A stretch of 64,000 nucleotides of DNA from an uncultured Pelagibacteraceae bacterium (GTDB lineage: Bacteria > Pseudomonadota > Alphaproteobacteria > Pelagibacterales > Pelagibacteraceae), in the NCBI GenBank assembly GCA_902611405.1, contig CACLZL010000001.1, forward strand, positions 62,001 through 126,000, read 5' to 3'. Position 1 is the first letter of the stretch; each line of letters begins with the position of its first letter. The position numbers and the translations under genes are program-made. The notes under the pieces are model-generated. The model had not been told where the DNA came from, did not search any database, and was given only the letters and a program-made list of their open reading frames with translations. Positions 9,062-22,866 of the stretch are shown one piece after another.

Positions 9062-9982
9062 ATGTCATATTTAAATCAAAAAACCATAAAAACTGAAATT
9101 GTTTTTGGAGGTATAGCGCTTCACAGCGGCTTGAATGTGAATGTTTGTATCAAACCAGCAAAACCAGATTTTGGCATAGTTTTTAAAAGAGTTGATTTAA
9201 ATGAAAATAATTTAGTCTACCCTAATTATATGAATGTAACTAATACATCTTTGAATACTACTGTTGAAAATGAATTTGGTGTTAAGGTTTCAACAATTGA
9301 GCATTTAATGGGAGCACTTTTTGGCCTGGGTATCGATAATGCTTTAATCGAAATCGATAATGAAGAGGTTCCAATTTTGGATGGATCTGCAAAGAATTTT
9401 ATAGAAAAAATAATTTTAGCTGGGATACAGAATAGTGAAGCACCAATTAAAATTATTAAGATTAATAGAGAAATAAAATTTAAAGATGGAGAAAGATTTA
9501 TTTCTATAAAGCCATCTACTCTAAATTTAGAAATTGATTTTGAATTAAAATATAAAAATAAAATTATTGGAAACCAAAGAAATAAAGTAAAAGTTTATGA
9601 GGATGATTTGACAGATATTTATAACTCAAGAACATATTGCTTGTATGAAGATATTGAATTAATTAAAAATAAAGGTTTAGCAAAAGGTGGAAGTTTAGAA
9701 AATGCTATAGTTGTTAAAGAAAACGAAATATTAAATCCTGAGGGTTTGAGAAATGAAAAAGAATTTGTAAATCACAAGATATTAGATTGTATTGGTGATC
9801 TTTATACCTCTGGTTATAGAATTGTAGCTAGTATTATTTGTTCACAAGGTGGACATTATTTAACCAATCAACTTTTAAGAAAAGTCTTTGAAAATAAAGA
9901 AAACTTTTCAATATTAGAAATTAAAGAAAAAAACCTTCCTCATACTCTTATTAATAGAAATATTCTAAGATCTATAGCATAA
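9062..9982 (+). CDS. lpxC: UDP-3-O-acyl-N-acetylglucosamine deacetylase
   Basis: Zinc deacetylase committing UDP-acyl-GlcNAc to lipid A synthesis. In the 306-residue protein (from ATG 9062) the motifs are GIALHSG near the N-terminus, STIEHLMGAL (zinc His), DGSAKNF and VNHKILDCIGDLYTSG (zinc His and Asp). An in-frame TTG at 9023 would add 13 residues, but the ATG has a purine-rich AAAAAAAGG just upstream and gives the standard N-terminus. In most alphaproteobacteria ftsZ lies between ftsA and lpxC; here only 63 bases separate the ftsA-like stop from this start. Confidence 0.96.
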   Translation: MSYLNQKTIKTEIVFGGIALHSGLNVNVCIKPAKPDFGIVFKRVDLNENNLVYPNYMNVTNTSLNTTVENEFGVKVSTIEHLMGALFGLGIDNALIEIDNEEVPILDGSAKNFIEKIILAGIQNSEAPIKIIKINREIKFKDGERFISIKPSTLNLEIDFELKYKNKIIGNQRNKVKVYEDDLTDIYNSRTYCLYEDIELIKNKGLAKGGSLENAIVVKENEILNPEGLRNEKEFVNHKILDCIGDLYTSGYRIVASIICSQGGHYLTNQLLRKVFENKENFSILEIKEKNLPHTLINRNILRSIA

Positions 9983-10029
9983 ATATAAAGACAATTTTTA
10001 AAATTTCTTTTAAAAAAGTAAAATTAAAG

Positions 10030-14583
<4,554 letters not shown>

Positions 14584-14587
<4 letters not shown>

Positions 14588-16620
14588 TTAATTCTTTTTT
14601 GGTATCTTATCCAACCTGGACTCCTAGTACCTTCCTCAATTTCAAAATCTTGATTAAACTCAAAATCTTCATCATTATTTATTTCATCATCAAAAAATGA
14701 ATTTTTCTCTAAATTATTTTCAGGCAATTCATCTACAAATCTTGAGGCCATACTGTCTATCCAGTCTCCTTGATAAAATCTATTCATTGAAAAGGATATT
14801 ATAGCTTTTTTTTTTGCTCTCGTGATACCTACATAAGCTAAACGCCTTTCTTCCTCCAAGCCATTATGACCTTTTTCTTCAATTGATTTTTGATGAGGGA
14901 ATAACCCCTCTTCCCAACCTGGAAGAAACACAACATCAAATTCTAATCCTTTTGCAGCATGCATTGTCATCATATTAATCTTTTGACCTTCCCACTCCTG
15001 GTCAACTGAAGTTGCTAAAGAAACATGTTCCAAAAAACTTTCTAAATTATCAAATTCTTTCATAGCACTTAATAGTTCTTTTATATTTTCTAATCTATTT
15101 TCATTATCTACATCCTTCTTATTTTTTAACATTGCAGAATATCCAGATTCATCCAGAATAATTTGCAATAATTTTATGTGATTTGATTTTTTTACAATTA
15201 AATCATTTCTCCATTTAGCTAAGTAATTTATAAATAAATTCAATCCAATTTTAGCCTTTGGTTTAATTAAATTTAGTTCAAGCATTTTAATTGATGCCCT
15301 TTCTAAGTTTAAATTATTTTCTTTGGCAAATTCATGGATGTTTTTTAACGTACTATCTCCTATGGATCTCTTAGGATTATTTACAATCCTCTCAAAAGCG
15401 AGATCATCTTTTTCTTGATAAATTAATCTTAGATAAGCTACACAATCTTTAATCTCAGCTCTCTCATAAAATTTTGTACCACCTAATATTCTGTAAGGCA
15501 TACCAATTTTAAGGAAACGTTCTTCAAACTCTCGTGTTTGAAAAATTGCTCTTACAAGGATTGCAATATTATTATAAGAAAATTTTTTTTTAATTTTTTT
15601 TTCTATTTCATCAGACACTCCAATTGCTTCATCTTTACCATTTTTAAAACAATTTAGTTGAACTAAGTCACCCTCTTCCATAGTGGTTACCAATGTTTTA
15701 CCAACTCTATTTTGATTGTTAGAAATTAGATTTGAGGCTACAGATAAAATATTTTGTGACGATCTATAATTTTTTTCTAATCTAATTACTCTAGTATTTT
15801 CATACACTTGGTCAAATTCTAAAAAATTTTTAATCTCAGCACCTCTCCAGCTATAAATTGATTGGTCGTCATCTCCGACACAGCAAATATTTTTATTTTT
15901 TTCTGAAAGTAGATTAAGCCATTTACTTTGTATAAAATTTGTGTCTTGATATTCGTCAACAAGAATGTATTTAAAATTATTTGAATATATTTCTTTGATA
16001 TCGGAATTTAATTCTAATATTTTTACAGTATGTAAAATTAGATCACCAAAGTCACAAGAATTCAAGTCAGTTAATTTTTGTTGATAGATTTTGTAGAGTG
16101 GAAGAATTGTTTTTTCATAAATATCTTTTTTATTTATTATTACCTCGTTAGGATAAAATCCTTTATTTTTCCATCTATCAATTATTGCCAGAATAAATCT
16201 TGGTGATAATTGTTTGATGTCAATATTCTCTGCTTTACATATGTTTTTGATAAGTCTAATCTGATCATCAGTATCTACAATAGTAAAGTTAGAATTAAGA
16301 TTTGCTGCTGATGCATGTTTTCTTAATAATTTTGCACAAATTGAATGAAAAGTACCAAGCCAAGAGAGTCCTACCGCAGAAGAGCCGAGAATTTTACTCA
16401 CTCTACTTTCCATTTCCTTGGCCGCTTTGTTTGTGAAAGTAACAGCCAAAATTTGATTAGGAAAAGCCTTTTTTTCCTTAATAATATTTGCAATTCTTGA
16501 GGTTAATACTTTAGTTTTACCTGAACCGGCTCCAGCAACTATCAATAAAGGACCATCAAGATGCATAACAGCTTCTTTTTGAGCTTCATTAAGATTTTTT
16601 AGATAATCTTTGTTTATCAT
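14584..16620 (-). CDS. uvrD: ATP-dependent 3'-5' DNA helicase UvrD/PcrA
   Basis: SF1A helicase of nucleotide-excision and mismatch repair. In the 678-residue protein the helicase motifs appear in order: N-terminal LNEAQKEAV (Q motif), Walker A GAGSGKT near residue 31, TFTNKAAKEM (Ia), DEYQDTN (Walker B), GDDDQSIYSWRGA (III), LEKNYRSS (IV), TMHAAKGLEFDVVFLPG (V) and YVGITRAKK (VI). Its C-terminal tail ends in an acidic stretch (EINNDEDFEF) before a Pro-Gly-Trp end. It diverges from the asmA-like gene with only 32 bases between starts, so both promoters must overlap the coding sequences. Confidence 0.95.
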
Positions 16621-16652
16621 TTAGAATAATACTTTATAAGTTTTTAACCTTT

Positions 16653-18143
16653 ATGAGTAAAAATAATTTTTTTGTTAAACTTTTAAAAAATTCAAACAAT
16701 TATATTAATAATCTATTAGAGAAAAATTTAAACAAGTTAAAATATACCAATATAATTAATTTTGCATTAAGTCACAAAATAGTTTTAACTTTTGTCGCAC
16801 TTTCTATATTGTTTGTATCTTATCTTTTAATACCGACTTTTTATAAAAAATCTGAAATTTCAAAAGAATTAAAATATCAATTATTAGAAAAATTCAATTT
16901 ACAATTTCAATTTTCTAATAATTTAAATTATAATTTTTTCCCCAAGCCACATTTTACAATCAATAAGTTATCTATTCTGGAAGATAATTATGAAATATCA
17001 AATATTAAAAAATTAAAAATATATATTTCTTTAAATGGTCTTTTTTCAATAAATAATATCAAGATTAAAGATGTGACAATAGAAAATGCAAATTTTAATT
17101 TGAACAAAAAAAACTCATTATTTTTTTTAAAAATTTTAAATAATAATTTTCTTGGTGACAACCTAGAAATAAAAAATAGTAATGTTTTTTTTAAAAATAA
17201 TGAAAATGAAGTTTTATTCATTAATAAAATATTAGATATGAAATATTTTTATGATGAAAATGAATTAAAAAATATTCTTATATCAAAAAATGAAGTATTT
17301 AATATTCCGTATGAATTTAAATTATTTCATAATAAACAAAAGAAAGAATTTATTTCTAAATTAAAGTTAAATTTTTTAAAACTTCAAATAGAAAATGTAT
17401 TAAATTATAATAATAAATTAAAATTAGGTAGAGCGGATTTAACTTTTAATAAGTCTAAAAGTATTATTTCTTATAAATTAAATGATAGCTATTTTGAATT
17501 TAAATTTTTTGACAAGCAAGAAAATTCAAATTTCAATTACGAGGGAATATTTAATATTAATCCTTTTTTCTCAAATATTAAGGGTATTTCAAAACGATTA
17601 AATATATCATATTTGTTTGATACAAATGCAATTACTTCCCAATTGATTAAAACTGAAATATTAAATAATAAAAATATAGATTTTAAACTCAATATAAATG
17701 CAAAAAATATTAACAATAATTTAAATTTTGAAAATATTAATATAGTTTCAAAAATACAAGATGGATTAATTGATATTGATAACACCGAATTTGATTGGAA
17801 AGACTATGCAAAATTTAAATTAACAGATACTTTAATTTTTGTAAAAAACGGTGAACTTGTACTAGATGGTAAATTACATATAGACATAAATAATTACTCA
17901 GAAATTTATAAGTATTTACTAACACCAAAAAATTATAGAAAAAAATTTAAAAAAATTAATATTAGTTTTTCGTATAATTTTGATCAAAGAGCAACTTATT
18001 TGAGTGATATTAGAATTGATGGTAAATATGATCCAAATGTGAATAGTATAATGAGCGATGTAGTTTTGAAGGATAATAATTTACAAAATAAGATTTATTT
18101 AAAAAATTTGTTGAATGATGCAATAAAATCTTATTCAGGATAA
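16653..18143 (+). CDS. AsmA-like envelope protein
   Basis: A 496-residue protein with a cytoplasmic N-terminus, one membrane span (about residues 45-64) and a long periplasmic region rich in beta strands. The segment NFFPKPHFTINKLSI followed by INNIKIKDVTIENANFNL matches the AsmA N-terminal pattern, and the C-terminal half has the repeating short-strand style of AsmA/TamB-type lipid-transfer bridges. Family members affect outer-membrane lipid and protein homeostasis; the exact role here is unknown. Asn, Lys and Phe content is extreme. The 3' end overlaps fumC by 13 bases, tail to tail. Confidence 0.75.
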   Translation: MSKNNFFVKLLKNSNNYINNLLEKNLNKLKYTNIINFALSHKIVLTFVALSILFVSYLLIPTFYKKSEISKELKYQLLEKFNLQFQFSNNLNYNFFPKPHFTINKLSILEDNYEISNIKKLKIYISLNGLFSINNIKIKDVTIENANFNLNKKNSLFFLKILNNNFLGDNLEIKNSNVFFKNNENEVLFINKILDMKYFYDENELKNILISKNEVFNIPYEFKLFHNKQKKEFISKLKLNFLKLQIENVLNYNNKLKLGRADLTFNKSKSIISYKLNDSYFEFKFFDKQENSNFNYEGIFNINPFFSNIKGISKRLNISYLFDTNAITSQLIKTEILNNKNIDFKLNINAKNINNNLNFENINIVSKIQDGLIDIDNTEFDWKDYAKFKLTDTLIFVKNGELVLDGKLHIDINNYSEIYKYLLTPKNYRKKFKKINISFSYNFDQRATYLSDIRIDGKYDPNVNSIMSDVVLKDNNLQNKIYLKNLLNDAIKSYSG

Positions 18144-19519
18144 ATCATTTTTATAGGATTTACTATTCTTGAGTAATCCTTTTCATTTATTAATCCAGTT
18201 TTTAACGTTTCATGTTTCAATGTTGTATTATTTTTAAGAGCTGTTTTTGCAATTTTTGCAGCTTTATCATATCCAATATGTGGTGCCAGGGCAGTAACTA
18301 ACATTAACGAATTATCTAGATGCTCCTGTATTTTCTTTTTATTAGCTTTTATTCCTTTAACACAATAAAGACTAAAATTTTTTGTACTATCTGAGATTAG
18401 ATCAATTGATTGCAAGATGTTATGAGCTATTAAAGGTTTAAAAACGTTTAACTCAAAATGCCCATGAGATCCTGCCATAGTTATTCCGTTGTGATTTCCA
18501 ATAACTTTAACACACACCATGGTTACAGCTTCACATTGTGTTGGATTTACTTTTCCAGGCATTATAGATGAACCCGGTTCATTTTCTGGTAGTATCAATT
18601 CTCCATATCCAGCTCTAGGACCAGAACCTAGAAAACGAATATCATTAGATATTTTCATCAAAGCGACTGCGCAAGTATTTAGAGTACCTGAAAAATTTAC
18701 AATCGCATCATGAGCAGCGAGTTCAGCAAATTTATTTGATGCTGGTTTGAATTTTATTTTAGTAAATTTTGCAATTTCTTTAACAATTTTTTTATCAAAA
18801 TTTTTTTTTGAATTTATTCCAGTGCCTACTGCTGTTCCACCTTGAGCAAGAAATAAAATCTCTTTTAAAGCATATTCTATTCTTTCAATGCTTTTTTTAA
18901 CTTGTGTATGATATCCAGAAAATTCTTGTCCAAGTGAAAGTGGGGTAGCATCTTGAAGATGAGTTCTTCCAATTTTTACTATATTTTTAAACTGAATTGA
19001 TTTTTTTTTTAATTCTTTTTTTAAAATTTTTAAGTTAGGTAGCATTTTAGAGATAGTTTCTTTAGCTATAGAGATATGCATAGCTGTTGGAAAAACATCA
19101 TTTGTAGATTGCGATTTATTTACATGATCATTTGGATGAACTGGTTTTTTTGTACCTTTTTTTCCATTTAGTATTTCTATTGCTCTGTTAGAAATAACTT
19201 CATTTACATTCATGTTTGTTTGTGTACCCGAACCGGTTTGCCAAACTTTTAAAGGAAAATTTTCATCTAACCTACCTTTGATTACTTCATCTGATGCCTT
19301 GATAATTGCTTTAGAAATTTTACCATCTATCAATTTATCTTTAGCATGCACAATAGCAGCTGATCTCTTTATAATTGCAATTGATTTAATGATTGAAATA
19401 TTAACTAAAATTTTACCTATGTTAAAAAATTTTTTAGACCTTTGAGTTGACGCTCCCCAATATTTATCATTTGGGACATTTATGCTTCCAATACTATCGA
19501 ATTCTTTTCTTAATTTCAT
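18131..19519 (-). CDS. fumC: Class II fumarate hydratase
   Basis: Iron-independent fumarase of the TCA cycle interconverting fumarate and malate. The 462-residue product has DKYWGASTQRS at the N-terminus, QTGSGTQTNMNVNEV, HPNDHVNKSQSTNDVFPTA, GRTHLQDATP and the superfamily signature GSSIMPGKVNPTQ. These distinguish it from aspartase or argininosuccinate lyase, though aspartase is the closest alternative. It stands alone, divergent from the MazG-like gene with 67 bases between, where the promoters should lie. Confidence 0.95.
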   Translation of the reverse strand: MKLRKEFDSIGSINVPNDKYWGASTQRSKKFFNIGKILVNISIIKSIAIIKRSAAIVHAKDKLIDGKISKAIIKASDEVIKGRLDENFPLKVWQTGSGTQTNMNVNEVISNRAIEILNGKKGTKKPVHPNDHVNKSQSTNDVFPTAMHISIAKETISKMLPNLKILKKELKKKSIQFKNIVKIGRTHLQDATPLSLGQEFSGYHTQVKKSIERIEYALKEILFLAQGGTAVGTGINSKKNFDKKIVKEIAKFTKIKFKPASNKFAELAAHDAIVNFSGTLNTCAVALMKISNDIRFLGSGPRAGYGELILPENEPGSSIMPGKVNPTQCEAVTMVCVKVIGNHNGITMAGSHGHFELNVFKPLIAHNILQSIDLISDSTKNFSLYCVKGIKANKKKIQEHLDNSLMLVTALAPHIGYDKAAKIAKTALKNNTTLKHETLKTGLINEKDYSRIVNPIKMIYPE

Positions 19520-19586
19520 TGATTAATTTCTAAGTAATAAATAATTATTAACATACAATAAATTTTAAAAAACATATAGGAGCATT

Positions 19587-19958
19587 ATGTCGAATTTTAG
19601 TAAAGTAGGTACTTTCATGAAAACTTTTGGTCAAGAAGTTAAAACCAAACCATCATTTAGTACTGATAAAATAAATAAATTAAGAATAGATCTAATTAAA
19701 GAGGAATTAGAGGAGCTTACAGAAGCGATGAATAATAAGGATTTATTAGAGGTGGCTGACGCACTTACAGACATCTTATATGTTACATATGGGGCTGGGC
19801 ATGCATTTGGAATTGATTTAGATAAATGTTTTGAAGAGGTCCAAAACTCCAATATGAGTAAGTTAGATAAAAATGGAAAACCAATTTTTAATGACTCTGG
19901 GAAAGTCATGAAAGGTCCAAACTACTTCAAACCTGATCTTTCTAAATTTGTAAATTAG
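19587..19958 (+). CDS. MazG-like / PRA-PH-fold nucleotide pyrophosphohydrolase
   Basis: A 123-residue all-alpha NTP-PPase. The metal-binding pattern is visible: an EELEELTEA helix (EExxE) at about residues 36-44 followed by EVADALTDILY (ExxD) at about 55-65, the core of the MazG/HisE/dCTPase fold. The C-terminal NSNMSKLDKNGKP...KGPNYFKPDL resembles a bacterial and phage MazG-like subgroup; the specific nucleotide is unknown. A good ribosome site (TAGGAG) sits 4-5 bases before the ATG. Housecleaning of modified nucleotides is the likely role. Its end overlaps nadC by four bases, convergently. Confidence 0.8.
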   Translation: MSNFSKVGTFMKTFGQEVKTKPSFSTDKINKLRIDLIKEELEELTEAMNNKDLLEVADALTDILYVTYGAGHAFGIDLDKCFEEVQNSNMSKLDKNGKPIFNDSGKVMKGPNYFKPDLSKFVN

Positions 19959-20788
19959 ATTTCTAACTTAAAGTCGATCGCAGAAGCGCTATGAGTAATA
20001 CTACCGACAGAAATTCTATTAACCCCAGTAGATGCAATAGCTTTGACAGTTTTTAAACTAACATTTCCAGAAGCTTCGGTCTCATAATATTTTTTAGCAA
20101 TTTTTACACTTTCTCTTAAATTTTTAATGTTCATATTATCAAACAGAACAGTATTAAATTTTAGACCCAAAATTGATTTAAGCTGTTTAACTGTATCAAC
20201 TTCAACTGTGATTTTTTTCCTCTTTTTATTTTTTATTGCCTTTAGAACTAAAGTTCTTAAATTTGAACTAGCAATATGATTATCTTTAATTAAAAACTCA
20301 TCACTTAAATTGAATCTATGATTAGTACCGCCTCCTAATTTAACAGCATATTTTTGAATGACTCTTGAATTTGGAATGGTTTTTCTTGTACAACAAATCT
20401 TAGTTTTTTTTCCAGCTAGCTTCACAAATTTATTAGTAATGGTTGCTATACCGGATAAATGGGATAAAAAATTTAGAGCAACTCTTTCAGCTATTAAAAT
20501 ATTTTTTGCTTTACCTTTAATTATGGCAATTAAAGAACCTTTTTTTATCTTTGAGCCATCTTTTTTTTTAATAATAAATTTAATTTTATTATCAATTAAT
20601 TTAAAGGTTTGTTTTGCAAATAATAATCCTCCAACAATAGCATTCTGATTTGAAATTAATTTTATAGTTATAAGTTTATCATTATTAATTAGACCTGAAG
20701 TAATATCTCCTGAAGGATAAAGGTCCTCATTTAATGCTAGCTTAACAGTATTTTTTATGAATTCTTTACTTAATTTTATTTTTGACAC
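19955..20788 (-). CDS. nadC: Nicotinate-nucleotide pyrophosphorylase (carboxylating)
   Basis: Converts quinolinate and PRPP to nicotinate mononucleotide in NAD synthesis. The 277-residue protein has LNEDLYPSGDITSG at the N-terminus, LNFLSHLSGIAT, CTRKTIPNSR, KLGGGTNHRFNLSD, IKDNHI, the VEVDTVKQL strand, the LFDNM motif and a C-terminal TGVNRISVGSITHSA phosphate-binding loop, all standard for QPRTase. It lies four bases downstream of nadA and is surely cotranscribed with it. nadB, which makes the iminoaspartate for NadA, is not in this operon. Confidence 0.95.
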   Translation of the reverse strand: MSKIKLSKEFIKNTVKLALNEDLYPSGDITSGLINNDKLITIKLISNQNAIVGGLLFAKQTFKLIDNKIKFIIKKKDGSKIKKGSLIAIIKGKAKNILIAERVALNFLSHLSGIATITNKFVKLAGKKTKICCTRKTIPNSRVIQKYAVKLGGGTNHRFNLSDEFLIKDNHIASSNLRTLVLKAIKNKKRKKITVEVDTVKQLKSILGLKFNTVLFDNMNIKNLRESVKIAKKYYETEASGNVSLKTVKAIASTGVNRISVGSITHSASAIDFKLEI

Positions 20789-20792
20789 TTAA

Positions 20793-21782
20793 TTATCTGC
20801 CAATTGCTGCCATTCTCTCTACAGATATTCTGGCTTTCTCAATTGTTTCTTTGTCCATAATAATTTCACCAGTTTCATTCTCTAAACAATCTAAAATTTT
20901 TGGAAGCGTAATTTTTTTCATATGAGGGCACATATTGCATGGTTTAATAAAATCAACATTTGGATTTTCTATTTGTATATTGTCACTCATTGAACACTCA
21001 GTAACCATCATTACTTTTTTAGGTTGATTATCTTTTACATATTTTATCATTCCAGATGTTGATCCAGCAAAATCACTTGCTGCAATAACATCTGGAGGAC
21101 ATTCTGGATGTGCTATGATTTTAATACCTGGATTGCTTTTTCGAATATCCTCTATTTCTTTTTTATTAAATTGATCATGAACAATGCATATTCCTTTCCA
21201 AGAAATAATTTCAACAGTAGTTTGAGATGCTACATATTTAGCTAAATAATCATCAGGCAAAAATATTACTCTTTTTACTCCTAGTGATTTAACTATTTTA
21301 ACGGCATTAGCAGATGTACAACAAACATCTGTTTCCGCCTTAACTTCTGCAGATGTATTAACATAAGATACAACAGGAACGCCTGGGTATTTTTCTTTTA
21401 ATAGCCTAACATCTTTACCTGTAATAGATGATGACAAAGAACAACCAGCATCCATATCTGGTAAAATAACTTTTTTTTCAGGGCTCATTAATTTTGCGGT
21501 CTCTGCCATGAAATGTACTCCAGCCATTAAAATAATCTTAGCTGAAGTCTTTGAGGCTTCAATTGCTAAAGCGAGAGAGTCTGCAGAAAAATCTGCAACA
21601 CCATGATAAATTTCTGGTGTTTGATAATTGTGAGCTAGAATTACAGCATTTTTTTCTTTTTTTAATTTATTGATTTTATGAATATACGGAGCATGCACTG
21701 ACCATTCAATTTCAGGTATAACCTTAGAAATTTTTTGATAAATAGGATCTGTTGCTTTACGCACTTCTTGTGTAAATTCCAT
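20793..21782 (-). CDS. nadA: Quinolinate synthase
   Basis: [4Fe-4S] enzyme condensing iminoaspartate with dihydroxyacetone phosphate. The protein (329 residues from ATG 21782) has the NAVILAHNYQ motif, FSADSLALA, MAGVHFMAETAKL, and the three cluster cysteines in DMDAGCSLS, CCTSANA-type and PCNMCPHMKK segments, plus HPECPP. An in-frame TTG at 21797 would add five residues (VKIH before the Met); neither start has a strong ribosome site, and I prefer the ATG. It heads a two-gene nadA-nadC unit transcribed away from tRNA-Leu. Confidence 0.94.
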   Translation of the reverse strand: MEFTQEVRKATDPIYQKISKVIPEIEWSVHAPYIHKINKLKKEKNAVILAHNYQTPEIYHGVADFSADSLALAIEASKTSAKIILMAGVHFMAETAKLMSPEKKVILPDMDAGCSLSSSITGKDVRLLKEKYPGVPVVSYVNTSAEVKAETDVCCTSANAVKIVKSLGVKRVIFLPDDYLAKYVASQTTVEIISWKGICIVHDQFNKKEIEDIRKSNPGIKIIAHPECPPDVIAASDFAGSTSGMIKYVKDNQPKKVMMVTECSMSDNIQIENPNVDFIKPCNMCPHMKKITLPKILDCLENETGEIIMDKETIEKARISVERMAAIGR

Positions 21783-21837
21783 GTGGATTTTTACCAATTT
21801 GAATCATGATTGTCATTCATTTATTATGGGACATATC

Positions 21838-21923
21838 GCGGTCGTGCTGAAATTGGTAGACAGGCACGGTTGAGGGCCGTGTGGACCTAGTCCATGAGAG
21901 TTCGAGTCTCTCCGACCGCACCA
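21838..21923 (+). tRNA. tRNA-Leu (anticodon GAG)
   Basis: An 86-base cloverleaf with CCA encoded. The acceptor arms GCGGTCG and CGACCGC pair fully. The anticodon stem CACGG/CCGTG encloses the loop TTGAGGG, giving anticodon GAG (leucine, CUC/CUU). A long variable arm (TGGACC..GTCCA) and a TTCGAGT T-loop are consistent with a class II tRNA-Leu. It is on the plus strand between two minus-strand genes, so it has its own promoter. Confidence 0.97.
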
Positions 21924-21935
21924 AATTTATTTGTT

Positions 21936-22823
21936 TTAATTGATCCAATCGGGTTTTCTGATTTTTATTGAAGCGTCTTTAGTTTTAAAATTAACTTTTT
22001 CATCAAAATTTTCATCTAAGAATTTAATTAATGCAAAAGGATATTCATTATTAATTAAAACTTTACCTATTTCTACTTCATTATTGTAAATACTTTCTCC
22101 TTCGTATAATTTCCCATTAATCACATTAATTGGAAATAACCTTTTTGATAGTTTGTTCTTTAATTTAATTCTCGCTGTATTTTCTTGGCCAACATAACAG
22201 CCTTTTTTGAAATCAATTCCATTTAATTCTTCAAAATTACACTCAATACCAAACAATTTATCTTTCAACTTATTTAAATCTTTTGGAACAATTCCAAGGC
22301 TATGACTTAATGAATAATATTCTTTCAGATTTGCATCGTGAAGATCTAGTTTTTTTAAAGATAAATAAAGTTTTTCTAGATTAATAATTAATCTAGCACC
22401 CAATTCTTTATTTCTTGGATCTAAAAATACTGGATCTTCTCTATATTTAATTGTGTATCCAGTTTGATCTTTTGCTTCATCAAAAGTTAAGAATTTTTCA
22501 TTAGAAAATGCTGCTACGACAAATTCATTACTTAAATTGAGAATTTCAACTTTTGATCTTAGCTTGTACAGGCATAATTGTTTGAATAACTCCTCTGCCT
22601 GAGGTCTTTCACAATCTAAAAGATATCCAGACTTATGTTTTACAATTATAAATTCATATAAAAATTTACCTTGGGGTGTAAGTAAAGAACTAAAACAACT
22701 ATTTACATTGCTCACTTTGCCTATATCGTTACTGATGAGGTTTTGAAGAAACTCTTTTGCATCTTCTCCGTTAATATAAAGAATTGCCCTATCATTTAAA
22801 ATATAAACGTTTTTAATATTCAT
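21936..22823 (-). CDS. ygfZ: Folate-binding protein YgfZ
   Basis: A GcvT-related folate-binding protein supporting Fe-S cluster assembly or repair. The 295-residue protein has FLQNLISNDIG in the N-terminal GcvT-like fold, CFSSLLTPQGKFLYEF, and the diagnostic YgfZ motif KGCYVGQENTAR (about residues 207-218) with its conserved cysteine. The length is somewhat below E. coli YgfZ, as is common in alphaproteobacteria. It diverges from the dihydroorotase gene with 43 bases between. Confidence 0.92.
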   Translation of the reverse strand: MNIKNVYILNDRAILYINGEDAKEFLQNLISNDIGKVSNVNSCFSSLLTPQGKFLYEFIIVKHKSGYLLDCERPQAEELFKQLCLYKLRSKVEILNLSNEFVVAAFSNEKFLTFDEAKDQTGYTIKYREDPVFLDPRNKELGARLIINLEKLYLSLKKLDLHDANLKEYYSLSHSLGIVPKDLNKLKDKLFGIECNFEELNGIDFKKGCYVGQENTARIKLKNKLSKRLFPINVINGKLYEGESIYNNEVEIGKVLINNEYPFALIKFLDENFDEKVNFKTKDASIKIRKPDWIN

Positions 22824-22866
22824 AATTGATTAATTATAGGATGTAATATAATAACATTTTCTTAAA

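Noticed and set aside
21838..21923. tRNA-Leu as an integration site
   Set aside because: No integrase or repeat of the tRNA 3' end was noticed nearby; both neighbours are housekeeping genes.
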